Shown here one piece after another: positions 15,486-23,701 of a stretch of 39,796 nucleotides of DNA. The notes beneath the pieces are model-generated. The model made no database searches and was not told the DNA's origin. It was given only the letters and a program-made list of their open reading frames with translations. The stretch spans positions 1 to 39,796 of the forward strand of contig JAZLIS010000116.1 in NCBI GenBank assembly GCA_045617505.1, given 5' to 3'. The translations under genes were made by a program, and so were the position numbers. The stretch comes from Cacconaster sp045617505. Its GTDB lineage: Bacteria; Bacteroidota; Bacteroidia; Bacteroidales; UBA932. The number at the start of each line of letters is the position of its first letter. Position 1 is the stretch's first letter.

Positions 15486-18026
15486 TTATTCTTGTTCTGT
15501 TGTTATTGTCTCTTCTGCAACCGTTTCGGGTGATTCTGCGGTGATGCCGGCCTCTTCGCTCTCCTCAGACTTGTTGACCACGCATACGGCGGCTATTCCG
15601 TCGCCCTCCCTTATGCTTATCAACTTGACCCCCTGTGTGGCTCTTCCGGCAATCTTTATGTCCGCCACGTGCATCCTGATGGTGATGCCGGACTTGTTGA
15701 TTATCATAAGGTCATCATTGTCCGTCACACCCTTCAATGCAATGAGTGAACCGGTCTTCTCAGTGATGTTGATGGTCTTGACACCCTTGCCTCCACGATT
15801 TGTCTTGCGATATTCTTCGAGCTCCGAGCGCTTTCCGAATCCGTTTTCACTTACGACCAGTATGGTCTTGGGGTCTGTCTCCTGAAGGAGAGGGTCGATG
15901 CATACCATTCCGACCACTTTATCCGGGTCATCGACGCTTATTCCACGGACACCTGTGGAGTTTCTTCCGATTGCCCTTGCGTCTTTCTCGTTGAAGCGGC
16001 AGCAACGGCCGGCGAGGCCGGCAAGGAGTATCTCGCAGTCACCGCTCGTCAACTCGGCACCTATCAGAGAATCGCCTTCTCTCAAATTTACGGCTATGAT
16101 ACCGTTGGCCTTCGGACGGGAATACTGTTCGAGGATAGTCTTCTTTATTGTGCCGTTTGAAGTCGCGAGGACGACATAGTGGCTGTTTATGAACTCTTCG
16201 TCCTTAAGGTCCCTTACGTTGATATATGCCTGAATCCGGTCCTCCGGAGTAAGGTTGAGTATGTTCTGTATAGCGCGGCCCTTGGATGCCTTGGCGCCTT
16301 CGGGAATTTCATAGACCTTTATCCAGAAGCATTTGCCGCTCTGAGTGAAGAGCATCAGTGTGCTGTGCATATTCGCCACGTAGATATGCTCTATGAAATC
16401 TTCATCGCGGGTAGTGCTTCCCTTGGCGCCTACGCCTCCTCGGTTCTGAGCTTTGTATTCAGCCAGAGAGGTGCGCTTGATATAGCCGAAATGGGAGATG
16501 GTTATCACAACGTCCTCATCGGGGTAGAAATCCTCAGGATTGAAGTCTTCTGCGGAGAGTTCTATCGCCGTACGGCGCTCGTCACCATATTTCTCCTTTA
16601 TTTCCTGAAGTTCCTGCTTGATAATGTCCATCTGCATCGAAACGTTTGCCAGGACATCCTCAAGATATTGTATCAGCTTTTCGAGATCATCGTATTCAGT
16701 CTGAAGCTTGGTTCTTTCGAGTCCGGTCAGCTGACGCAGACGCATTTCGACAATTGCATCAGCCTGAATTTCGGTAAAACCGAACTTCTCCATCAGGCCG
16801 TCTCTGGCTTCGATGACGGTCTTGGATGCACGGATATGTGCGATTATTGCGTCAATGATATCAAGGGCCTTGAGCAGACCTTCAAGAATATGAGCGCGTT
16901 TCCTGGCTTTTTCCAAATCGAATTTCGCCCTTCGCACCACCACTTCATGACGGTGGCGGACGAAATATTTGATGAGCTGTTTGAGACTGAGCTGTCTGGG
17001 CTTGCCATCGACCAGAGCGATGTTGTTCACCGAGAAACTTGACTGCAGCGGTGTCATCTTGAAAAGGGTGTTGAGCACAACGTTGGATGGTGCGCCCTGC
17101 TTCAGTTTGATGACAATGCGCATACCGTCACGGTCGCTTTCGTCATTGATATAGGAAATGCCGTCTATTTTCTTCTCCTCTACAAGTTCAGCGATTTTTT
17201 CAATCAGCTCGCGTTTGTTGATGGCGTAGGGTATTTCATTTACAATGATTGTCTCACGGCCATTTTCAGAGACTTCGATGTTGGTTTTCGAGCGGATGAC
17301 AATGCGGCCGCGGCCTGTCTCGAAAGCGTCCCTGATGCCTCTTTCGCCCTGAATGATACCTCCGGTGGGGAAGTCGGGGCCCTTGATGTATTGCATCAGT
17401 TCCTCCGTTGTGATGTCGGGATTGTCGATGAAGGCGCAGATGGCGTTGCAACACTCAGTGAGGTTGTGAGGGGCCATGTTTGTGGCCATACCTACAGCGA
17501 TTCCGCTCGATCCGTTCATGAGCAGAAGGGGCGCTTTGCACGGAAGGACAGTGGGTTCCTGAAGAGACTCATCGAAATTGGGCTTGAAATCCACAGTGTC
17601 CTTGTCGAGGTCCGCAAGAATTTCCTCGGCAAGTTTCTGAAGCTTGGCTTCAGTATATCGCATTGCAGCGACCGGATCACCGTCAATCGAACCGAAGTTT
17701 CCCTGACCGAGAACCAAAGGATATCTCAGGTTCCAAGGCTGAGCCAGCCTGGCCATTGCATCATATACGCTGGAATCCCCGTGGGGATGATATTTACCGA
17801 GAACGTCACCTACGATTCTGGCGGATTTCTTCACTCCGCCGCTATATGTAACGCCGAGATTGCTCATACCGAACAGAACACGGCGGTGGACCGGTTTCAG
17901 ACCGTCCCGGACATCGGGCAGGGCACGCGCCACAATCACAGACATAGAATAATCTATGTATGCGCTTTTCATTTCATTCTCTATGTTGATAGGAATAATC
18001 CTACCTCCGTTTTCCTCAAATTCCAT
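15486..18026 (-). CDS. gyrA: DNA gyrase subunit A
   Basis: GyrA is the DNA-cleaving subunit of gyrase. The 846-residue protein has the breakage-reunion domain with HRRVLFGM, the catalytic Tyr124 in AMRYTE, and a C-terminal beta-pinwheel with RGG-type motifs (QNRGGVGAKGS and TNRGGKGVKT). The quinolone-resistance region reads HPHGDSSVYD, so Ser85 and Asp89 (Escherichia coli 83 and 87) are the susceptible-type residues. It ends in an acidic Glu/Thr-rich tail. It leads a two-gene unit with the TPR protein. Confidence 0.97.
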   Translation of the reverse strand: MEFEENGGRIIPINIENEMKSAYIDYSMSVIVARALPDVRDGLKPVHRRVLFGMSNLGVTYSGGVKKSARIVGDVLGKYHPHGDSSVYDAMARLAQPWNLRYPLVLGQGNFGSIDGDPVAAMRYTEAKLQKLAEEILADLDKDTVDFKPNFDESLQEPTVLPCKAPLLLMNGSSGIAVGMATNMAPHNLTECCNAICAFIDNPDITTEELMQYIKGPDFPTGGIIQGERGIRDAFETGRGRIVIRSKTNIEVSENGRETIIVNEIPYAINKRELIEKIAELVEEKKIDGISYINDESDRDGMRIVIKLKQGAPSNVVLNTLFKMTPLQSSFSVNNIALVDGKPRQLSLKQLIKYFVRHRHEVVVRRAKFDLEKARKRAHILEGLLKALDIIDAIIAHIRASKTVIEARDGLMEKFGFTEIQADAIVEMRLRQLTGLERTKLQTEYDDLEKLIQYLEDVLANVSMQMDIIKQELQEIKEKYGDERRTAIELSAEDFNPEDFYPDEDVVITISHFGYIKRTSLAEYKAQNRGGVGAKGSTTRDEDFIEHIYVANMHSTLMLFTQSGKCFWIKVYEIPEGAKASKGRAIQNILNLTPEDRIQAYINVRDLKDEEFINSHYVVLATSNGTIKKTILEQYSRPKANGIIAVNLREGDSLIGAELTSGDCEILLAGLAGRCCRFNEKDARAIGRNSTGVRGISVDDPDKVVGMVCIDPLLQETDPKTILVVSENGFGKRSELEEYRKTNRGGKGVKTINITEKTGSLIALKGVTDNDDLMIINKSGITIRMHVADIKIAGRATQGVKLISIREGDGIAAVCVVNKSEESEEAGITAESPETVAEETITTEQE

Positions 18027-18053
18027 TCTATTTCAGAGTTTATTTTAATCTTT

Positions 18054-18083
18054 CAAATTTAGCGATTTTTCCCGAATTTACAA
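18054..18083 (-). promoter_or_regulatory. Promoter of gyrA (TTG-N19-TAAATTTG)
   Basis: On the minus strand, TTG at 18083-18081 is followed after 19 bases by TAAATTTG (18061-18054), the full Bacteroidota consensus. The gyrA ATG lies about 28 bases further on. Confidence 0.7.
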
Positions 18084-18087
18084 AAAA

Positions 18088-18111
18088 TTATGCCTACCTT
18101 AGCAGGCATAA
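18088..18111. promoter_or_regulatory. Operator-like inverted repeat over the clpC promoter
   Basis: TTATGCCT (18088-18095) and AGGCATAA (18104-18111) are perfect 8-bp arms separated by 8 bases. The spacer contains most of TACCTTAG, a one-mismatch -7 element, so a protein bound here would cover the clpC start site. It is not a CIRCE element. If translation began at ATG 18090 the repeat would instead be coding. Confidence 0.4.
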
Positions 18112-18119
18112 AAAAATAT

Positions 18120-20564
18120 ATGGATATGGATGGGGCCCACTCTGAAGAGATAAACGTCATATTGAAGCATTCAATTGAGGAAGCTGCCAGACTTGGTAGC
18201 CGCATCGTCACCCCGGACCACCTTTTTCTGGGCATTATCCGCAAGCGTGACAGCAGCGCAGTCTCCGTACTTGAAGACCTCGGAGTGAATCTGGACAAAG
18301 TGAAGAATGAGATTGAGACGAAGATTTCCTTCAGTGAAAGCATTCCATTTGAACAGATAAGGCAGATTTCGCTCAGCGACAAGACTTCGGAAATCATTGC
18401 AAAATGCAACCGTCTATATTCTGGTGCGACCGCATCACACCTGATGACATGCATCTTTATGGAATGGCACGGGGCCTGCACCACGGCGCTTGAGAATTCA
18501 AACATTCAGGTCGGCAGGTTGCCTGAGGTACTTCAGGCCATTTATGAAAAGAGTCTCGCAGGGAATACGGACACAAAGGGTGGCGGTGATTCGGAACCGG
18601 CCTCTGAAATGAAGGATTCCGGAAAGAAGAACTCATTCCTCGACTCTTTCGGTTTTGATATGACTCTTGCCGCAAGGAGCGGTGAACTGGACCCCGTGAT
18701 TGGAAGAGAGAAAGAGATTGAGCGGCTTGTCCAGATTTTGAGCAGACGCAAGAAGAACAATCCTGCCCTGATCGGGGAAGCCGGTGTCGGAAAGACAGCT
18801 ATCGTCGAGGGCCTTGCTTTGAGAATCGTCTCGAATCAGGTTCCCATGCAGATTGCGGACAAACGTGTGGTATCCCTTGATATGGGATCTCTCGTAGCCG
18901 GCTCGAAATACCGCGGCCAGTTTGAGGAGAGGCTGAAAGCGGTAGTCGATGAAATAAAGAAGGCCGGGAACGTCATCCTTTTCATAGACGAATTGCACAC
19001 AATCATAGGTGCCGGAGGCCCTCCCGGTTCGCTTGATGCGGCCAATATGCTGAAGCCGGCCCTTTCCAGAGGTGCGATACAGTGCATAGGAGCGACCACT
19101 CTGGACGAATACCGCGAACATGTGGAGAAAGACCCGGCTCTGGAACGCAGATTCCAGAAAATTCTGGTCGAGCCGACCGATACAGGCCAGACTCTTGCAA
19201 TAATCAAGGGAATCAAGGAGAAGTATGAAAAATTCCACGGAGTTGAATATGACGAGGGTGCTCTCCTTGCCAGTGTCTCGCTCTCTTCAAGATACATTAC
19301 GGACAGGTGCCAGCCGGACAAGGCCATAGATGTCCTGGATGAGGCGGGGGCCAGAGTCCGTATGGGTACTTTCATCCCAAGTGCTGAAGTTGTCAGGATG
19401 ACCGGCGAAAGGGATTTGATTAATTCAAAAAAAAGAGAGGCCGCACTCAAAGGTGATTTCATCCTTGCCGCAAAGCTGCGAGGAAAAGAGAAGGAGATAT
19501 CTTCATCCATTTCCGAATCCGGTTCAAAGAGAGCTGAAAGACAGATTCTTCCGGTTGGAAGAGATATCGTTGCTTCAGTTGTTTCTTCAATGACCAATAT
19601 TCCGGTTCACAGGGTGGCCCAGAGTGAAGGCGAGCAGTTGATGAAAATGGAGTCCGTCCTTCGGGGCAAGGTAATCGGGCAGGATGAGGCCCTTTCCAAG
19701 GTGGTCCGTGCCATCAGAAGAAACCGCGCAGGGCTCAAGGAGCCGGGCAAGCCGGTGGGCTCATTCCTTTTCCTCGGGCCTACAGGGGTGGGGAAGACAC
19801 ATCTGGCAAAGAATATTGCCGGTTATCTGTTCGGTTCCACAGACAACATTATCCGGATAGATATGAGCGAGTACGGTGAAAAGTTCTCTTCAAGCCGTCT
19901 TATCGGAGCCCCTCCCGGCTATGTGGGATATGACGAAGGCGGGCAGTTGTCGGAACAGGTTCGCCGCAAACCCTATTCGGTGGTTCTTCTTGATGAGATT
20001 GAGAAAGCGCATCCGAGCATATTTAACATTCTGCTGCAGGTTCTGGACGAAGGAAGACTCACTGACAGTGCGGGGAGGTATATAGATTTCCGCAACACGG
20101 TCATCATCCTCACGTCCAACATAGGCTCAAGGGAGCTGAAGGATTTCGGACGGGGGATGGGATTTGCCACGGGGACAGACAATTCCGCATACAATCAGAA
20201 AGTAATCATAGACAAGGCGGTGTCGAAAGTTTTTCCTCCCGAATTCGTCAACAGACTGGATGAGCAGATTTATTTCAACAAACTGACCAGAGAAAACATC
20301 TGCGACATTATAGACATTGAAATCGGAGACTTGCACAGGAGAGTTCGGGAAGCCGGATTCGACTTGAAGATAGCACCCTCTGCACGGGAGTTCGTGGCAG
20401 GGAAGGGGTATGACCCTCAGTTCGGGGCCCGGCCTTTGAAAAGAGCCATCCAGCGTTATATCGAGGACCCTCTTTCCGAAACTCTGCTTGAAGGCGTTCC
20501 TTCCGGTTCGGTGTTGAAAATCAGACTGTCAGGTAAAAAAGACTCTACAAAGGTCTTCTTCTGA
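18120..20564 (+). CDS. clpC: ATP-dependent Clp protease ATP-binding subunit ClpC
   Basis: A Clp/Hsp100 unfoldase that feeds substrates to ClpP. From ATG 18120 it is 814 residues: N-terminal double Clp-N repeat (about 5-140), first AAA+ domain with Walker A GEAGVGKT (219-226) and Walker B LFIDE, a short middle domain (430-470), and a second AAA+ domain with GPTGVGKT (553-560) and VVLLDE (621-626). The tripeptide MGF at 680-682 sits where the ClpP-docking IGF/VGF loop occurs, and the middle domain is too short for ClpB, so ClpC is the better call. The frame is open to ATG 18090, but that start lies inside a promoter-like hairpin; ATG 18126 is a further option. It converges on DUF1846 with a 3-base gap. 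Confidence 0.92.
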   Translation: MDMDGAHSEEINVILKHSIEEAARLGSRIVTPDHLFLGIIRKRDSSAVSVLEDLGVNLDKVKNEIETKISFSESIPFEQIRQISLSDKTSEIIAKCNRLYSGATASHLMTCIFMEWHGACTTALENSNIQVGRLPEVLQAIYEKSLAGNTDTKGGGDSEPASEMKDSGKKNSFLDSFGFDMTLAARSGELDPVIGREKEIERLVQILSRRKKNNPALIGEAGVGKTAIVEGLALRIVSNQVPMQIADKRVVSLDMGSLVAGSKYRGQFEERLKAVVDEIKKAGNVILFIDELHTIIGAGGPPGSLDAANMLKPALSRGAIQCIGATTLDEYREHVEKDPALERRFQKILVEPTDTGQTLAIIKGIKEKYEKFHGVEYDEGALLASVSLSSRYITDRCQPDKAIDVLDEAGARVRMGTFIPSAEVVRMTGERDLINSKKREAALKGDFILAAKLRGKEKEISSSISESGSKRAERQILPVGRDIVASVVSSMTNIPVHRVAQSEGEQLMKMESVLRGKVIGQDEALSKVVRAIRRNRAGLKEPGKPVGSFLFLGPTGVGKTHLAKNIAGYLFGSTDNIIRIDMSEYGEKFSSSRLIGAPPGYVGYDEGGQLSEQVRRKPYSVVLLDEIEKAHPSIFNILLQVLDEGRLTDSAGRYIDFRNTVIILTSNIGSRELKDFGRGMGFATGTDNSAYNQKVIIDKAVSKVFPPEFVNRLDEQIYFNKLTRENICDIIDIEIGDLHRRVREAGFDLKIAPSAREFVAGKGYDPQFGARPLKRAIQRYIEDPLSETLLEGVPSGSVLKIRLSGKKDSTKVFF

Positions 20565-20567
20565 GAA

Positions 20568-22037
20568 TCACTTCTTTTTCTTGACAGGCTCGCTTGTCAG
20601 CCCTACTCCAAGTTTCTTGAAGATTTTCTTGTCAACCTCGCTGAGCATAACGGTCGTGTGAACTTGACAATCTTTGAACTTCGGCAGCTGTTCCAGTGCA
20701 CGACGGCAGTTTTCGTCTGATATGCTCAGCATTGAGATTGCAACCAGCACTTCATCCGTATGAAGTCTGGGATTGCGCCCGTGAAGCATATTGACTTTCG
20801 TCATCTGAATGGGTTCTATCATTTCCCTCGGTATCAGCCTGACAGAATGGTCTATACTGGCAAGATACTTTGCCGCGTTGAGAATGAGGGCGGCGCTGGG
20901 GCCGAGGAGGGGACTGGTCTCCGCCGTGATTATTGTGCCGTCGGAGAGCTCGATGGCCGATGAATCCGCGCCTCCGGCTTCATCCCGGCGGGCCTTTGCC
21001 GCAACGGTGACCCGTCTGTCGTCAGTGGTAAGCTTCAACTGCTTCATCAGTAGCGATATCTTGTTGACTTCACCGTCATTGCACTCTCCATTCGCCAACT
21101 TTTCGAGAGCTGCGTAATATCTTCGGATGATTTCTGCCTTCGATGCCTCGCGGCAGACTTCATCATCGCAGATGCAGTATCCTATCATATTGACACCCAT
21201 ATCTGTCGGGGACTTGTACGGGCTTTCACCATAAATGTTCTCGAAGATGACGTTCATTACGGGGAAAATCTCGATGTCCCGGTTATAATTGACGGCCGCT
21301 TCACCGTATGCGTCCAGATGGAACGGGTCTATCATATTGACATCGTTCAAATCTGCTGTGGCGGCTTCGTATGCTATGTGGACGGGATGCTTGAGAGGAA
21401 GGTTCCAGATGGGGAAAGTCTCGAATTTGGCATAGCCGGCCTTGATGCCACGTGTGCTGTCCTGATATATCTGACTCAGGCAGACAGCCATCTTTCCACT
21501 TCCCGGGCCAGGTGCTGTCACCACTATGAGAGGACGAGTGGTCTCAACGTAATCGTTGCGGCCGAATCCGTCTTCAGAATCAATCAGAGAGACGTTGTGA
21601 GGATACCCCTCTATTGTATAGTGACAATATGTCTTGATTCCCTGACGCTCCAGTCTGTTGCGATACGCCACAGCACTTTCCTGACCGTTGAAATGGGTTA
21701 TGACCACGGAGTTGACAGGCATCTGCCGCTTGATGAACTCTTCCCTGAGCCTCAGGACATCAACGTCGTATGTGATGCCCAGGTCATTCCGAATTTTGTT
21801 CTTTTCGATATCTACCGCGCTGATTACGATTATTATCTCGCAATAATCGCGGAGCTCCATAAGAATTTTGAATTTGCTGTCGGGTTCGAAACCGGGCAGG
21901 ACGCGGCTTGCGTGGTGGTCATCGAACAATTTACCACCGAATTCGAGATAGAGCTTGTTCCCGAACTGGGAAATGCGTTCCTTGATTTTCCGGGACTGAA
22001 TCTCCCTGTATTTTTCGCTGTCAAATCCAATTTTCAT
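20568..22037 (-). CDS. DUF1846 domain-containing protein
   Basis: A 489-residue cytosolic protein of the DUF1846 family, conserved in many anaerobes and Firmicutes and known mainly from structural genomics. Visible features are the opening MKIGFDSEKY, a short GPGSGK stretch at 177-182 (in VVTAPGPGSGKMAV) that resembles a nucleotide-binding loop but lacks the full P-loop length, and a lysine-rich C-terminus (PVKKKK). No enzymatic activity can be stated. ATG 22037 gives the family N-terminus; the open frame extends 17 codons upstream. It is the last gene of a minus-strand set with a Ca2+/Na+ antiporter and MntP, 58 bases after mntP. Confidence 0.88.
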   Translation of the reverse strand: MKIGFDSEKYREIQSRKIKERISQFGNKLYLEFGGKLFDDHHASRVLPGFEPDSKFKILMELRDYCEIIIVISAVDIEKNKIRNDLGITYDVDVLRLREEFIKRQMPVNSVVITHFNGQESAVAYRNRLERQGIKTYCHYTIEGYPHNVSLIDSEDGFGRNDYVETTRPLIVVTAPGPGSGKMAVCLSQIYQDSTRGIKAGYAKFETFPIWNLPLKHPVHIAYEAATADLNDVNMIDPFHLDAYGEAAVNYNRDIEIFPVMNVIFENIYGESPYKSPTDMGVNMIGYCICDDEVCREASKAEIIRRYYAALEKLANGECNDGEVNKISLLMKQLKLTTDDRRVTVAAKARRDEAGGADSSAIELSDGTIITAETSPLLGPSAALILNAAKYLASIDHSVRLIPREMIEPIQMTKVNMLHGRNPRLHTDEVLVAISMLSISDENCRRALEQLPKFKDCQVHTTVMLSEVDKKIFKKLGVGLTSEPVKKKK

Positions 22038-22095
22038 CTTACGGATATTTACAGCGTGCAAAGGTGCGAAAAATTGGGGAGATATCAAAGAGAAA

Positions 22096-22650
22096 TCAGC
22101 TCAAATGTTCAGCCAGAATCCTGATTCCGATGGCAATCAGAATCACTCCTCCGACAATCTGAGCGGATGTCCTGAAACGGATTCCGAGCCTGCCTCCAAG
22201 TTTCAGTCCGGCGGCGGAAAAACTGAAAGTGGCCAACCCGATTATCATAATCGGCCTGAAAATTTCTTCATCCACACAGGCAAGTGAAATCCCCACGGCA
22301 AGGGCATCGATGCTGGTCGCAACTGCAAGCAGGAAGAGACTTCCCACACCGAGAGACCCGTCGATAGCCTTTTCATCCTTGTGCAGCACCTCGCGAATCA
22401 TATTCAGGCCTATCAGGACAAGCAGGATGAAAGCTATCCAGTGATCTACGGCATCAATATAGGAATGAAAGCTTCCACCTATGAAATATCCGGCGGCAGG
22501 CATTGCCGCCTGGAATCCGCCGAACCATAGTCCTATCTTCATACACTGCCGCGGTGTGACTCTGCCGATGGCCAGACCCTTGCATATTGAGACGGCAAAG
22601 GCATCCATCGAGACACCGAGAGCAATCAGGATAATTTCGACCAGACTCAT
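22096..22650 (-). CDS. mntP: Manganese efflux pump MntP
   Basis: MntP exports Mn2+ across the inner membrane. The 184-residue protein has six predicted membrane helices in two homologous halves, each with the conserved Asp: SMDAFAVSICKGL near the N-terminus and TSIDALAVGIS in the middle. ATG 22650 follows the antiporter stop by one base (TGAGATG), which supports it over the upstream TTG. No yybP-ykoY riboswitch can lie directly upstream, because the antiporter gene abuts it. Confidence 0.92.
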   Translation of the reverse strand: MSLVEIILIALGVSMDAFAVSICKGLAIGRVTPRQCMKIGLWFGGFQAAMPAAGYFIGGSFHSYIDAVDHWIAFILLVLIGLNMIREVLHKDEKAIDGSLGVGSLFLLAVATSIDALAVGISLACVDEEIFRPIMIIGLATFSFSAAGLKLGGRLGIRFRTSAQIVGGVILIAIGIRILAEHLS

Positions 22651-22651
22651 C

Positions 22652-23593
22652 TCAACCGACAATGAAAAGGTAGGAAAGGTAAGCGGCTTCGCATAGAAGC
22701 ATCAGAACGCCGTCGAATCTGTCTATCACATCTCTTTTTCCTATGTATGCTGCGGTGAATATCAGCAGTTGGCTCAGCAGGAGCGCGGCTATGTCCATAT
22801 AGCTTATGTTTTTGAAAGAGAGGGGTGAGATTATGGATGCGCAGCCCAGAATCAGCAATATGTTGAATACGTTTGATCCGAGGATGTTTCCCAAGGCAAG
22901 CTGCCCACGTTTCTTGACTATTGCAACGATACAGGTAGCCAGTTCGGGCAGAGAAGTGCCTCCGGCAAGAAGTGTGATTGCTATGACCTTATCGGAAACA
23001 CCCGCCTGACGTGCAATATTCGTGGCGGAATCTACAAACAGTTCTCCGCCGAATATAAGGCCTCCCAATCCAAATAGAACATAGATGACTGATTTGGGCA
23101 GGTTCATCGGAGGTTTGTTGCCGGAAACTTCTTCCTTGCTGCCGTTTCTGAAGCAATAGTATATGTAAGTTGCAAAGATTACGAGGAATATGATGCCTTC
23201 AATACGGCTAATACCTCCATCGTCGCCTATAAAAAGGCCGGTTACCGCAAGAAGTACGGAAACAAAAATCACCAGAGGTATATCGCGCTTCCTGTTCCCG
23301 GCACTGACTGCAACAGGAGCAAGAACTGCGGTCAATCCAAGGATGAACATACTGTTGAAAACATTGGATCCGATAACGTTTCCAAGGGCAATGTCGCTGT
23401 TTCCTGAAACCGCCCCCATAATGCTCACTACAAGTTCAGGACAGGAGGTTCCGAAGCCAACGACAGTCAGTCCGATTACAAACTCACTGATACCGGACTT
23501 TCTGGCAATCGAGGATGCACCGTCAACCAGAAAATCTGCACCGAAAACAATCAGGGAGAGCCCCAAAACCAGCAGCACCAGATTCAAAATCAT
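22652..23593 (-). CDS. Calcium/sodium antiporter (CaCA family, YrbG-like)
   Basis: A 313-residue membrane protein with about ten helices and the two inverted alpha-repeats of the CaCA superfamily: GFGTSCPEL with GNVIGSNVFN in the first half and AGGTSLPEL with GNILGSNVFN in the second. The acidic residues in these repeats bind Ca2+ and Na+. It should exchange Ca2+ for Na+ or H+ at the inner membrane. ATG 23593 starts at the first helix; the open frame upstream adds an unlikely 15 residues. It leads a unit with mntP and DUF1846. Confidence 0.92.
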   Translation of the reverse strand: MILNLVLLVLGLSLIVFGADFLVDGASSIARKSGISEFVIGLTVVGFGTSCPELVVSIMGAVSGNSDIALGNVIGSNVFNSMFILGLTAVLAPVAVSAGNRKRDIPLVIFVSVLLAVTGLFIGDDGGISRIEGIIFLVIFATYIYYCFRNGSKEEVSGNKPPMNLPKSVIYVLFGLGGLIFGGELFVDSATNIARQAGVSDKVIAITLLAGGTSLPELATCIVAIVKKRGQLALGNILGSNVFNILLILGCASIISPLSFKNISYMDIAALLLSQLLIFTAAYIGKRDVIDRFDGVLMLLCEAAYLSYLFIVG

Positions 23594-23635
23594 CTCTTGC
23601 GGAATTTTTATGTAAAAAAAACAACTGAAGGGGTG

Positions 23636-23667
23636 CAAATTTAAGCAAATTATTATATTTGCGTCAA
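23636..23667 (-). promoter_or_regulatory. Promoter of the antiporter-mntP unit (TTG-N21-TAAATTTG)
   Basis: Minus-strand TTG at 23667-23665 and TAAATTTG at 23643-23636 are 21 bases apart. The antiporter ATG is about 43 bases downstream. The region interlocks with the divergent potA promoter. Confidence 0.6.
23645..23662 (+). promoter_or_regulatory. -7 element of potABCD (TATATTTG) inside an inverted repeat
   Basis: TATATTTG at 23654-23661 matches TAnnTTTG. It lies in the dyad GCAAAT-N6-ATTTGC (23645-23662), which also falls between the -33 and -7 parts of the divergent promoter, so one bound protein could affect both directions. An ATG-AAG-TGA mini frame at 23694-23702 overlaps the potA ATG. 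Confidence 0.5.
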
Positions 23668-23701
23668 ATTTGGATTCAAAACAGTATTACTTTATGAAGT
23701 G

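Noticed and set aside
16179..17042. Long open frame (287 codons) on the plus strand opposite gyrA
   Set aside because: It lies wholly inside gyrA, shows no family motif and has poor amino-acid composition; a shadow of the real gene.
21318..22124. 268-codon plus-strand frame opposite the DUF1846 gene
   Set aside because: No motif and no promoter; DUF1846 on the other strand is clear.
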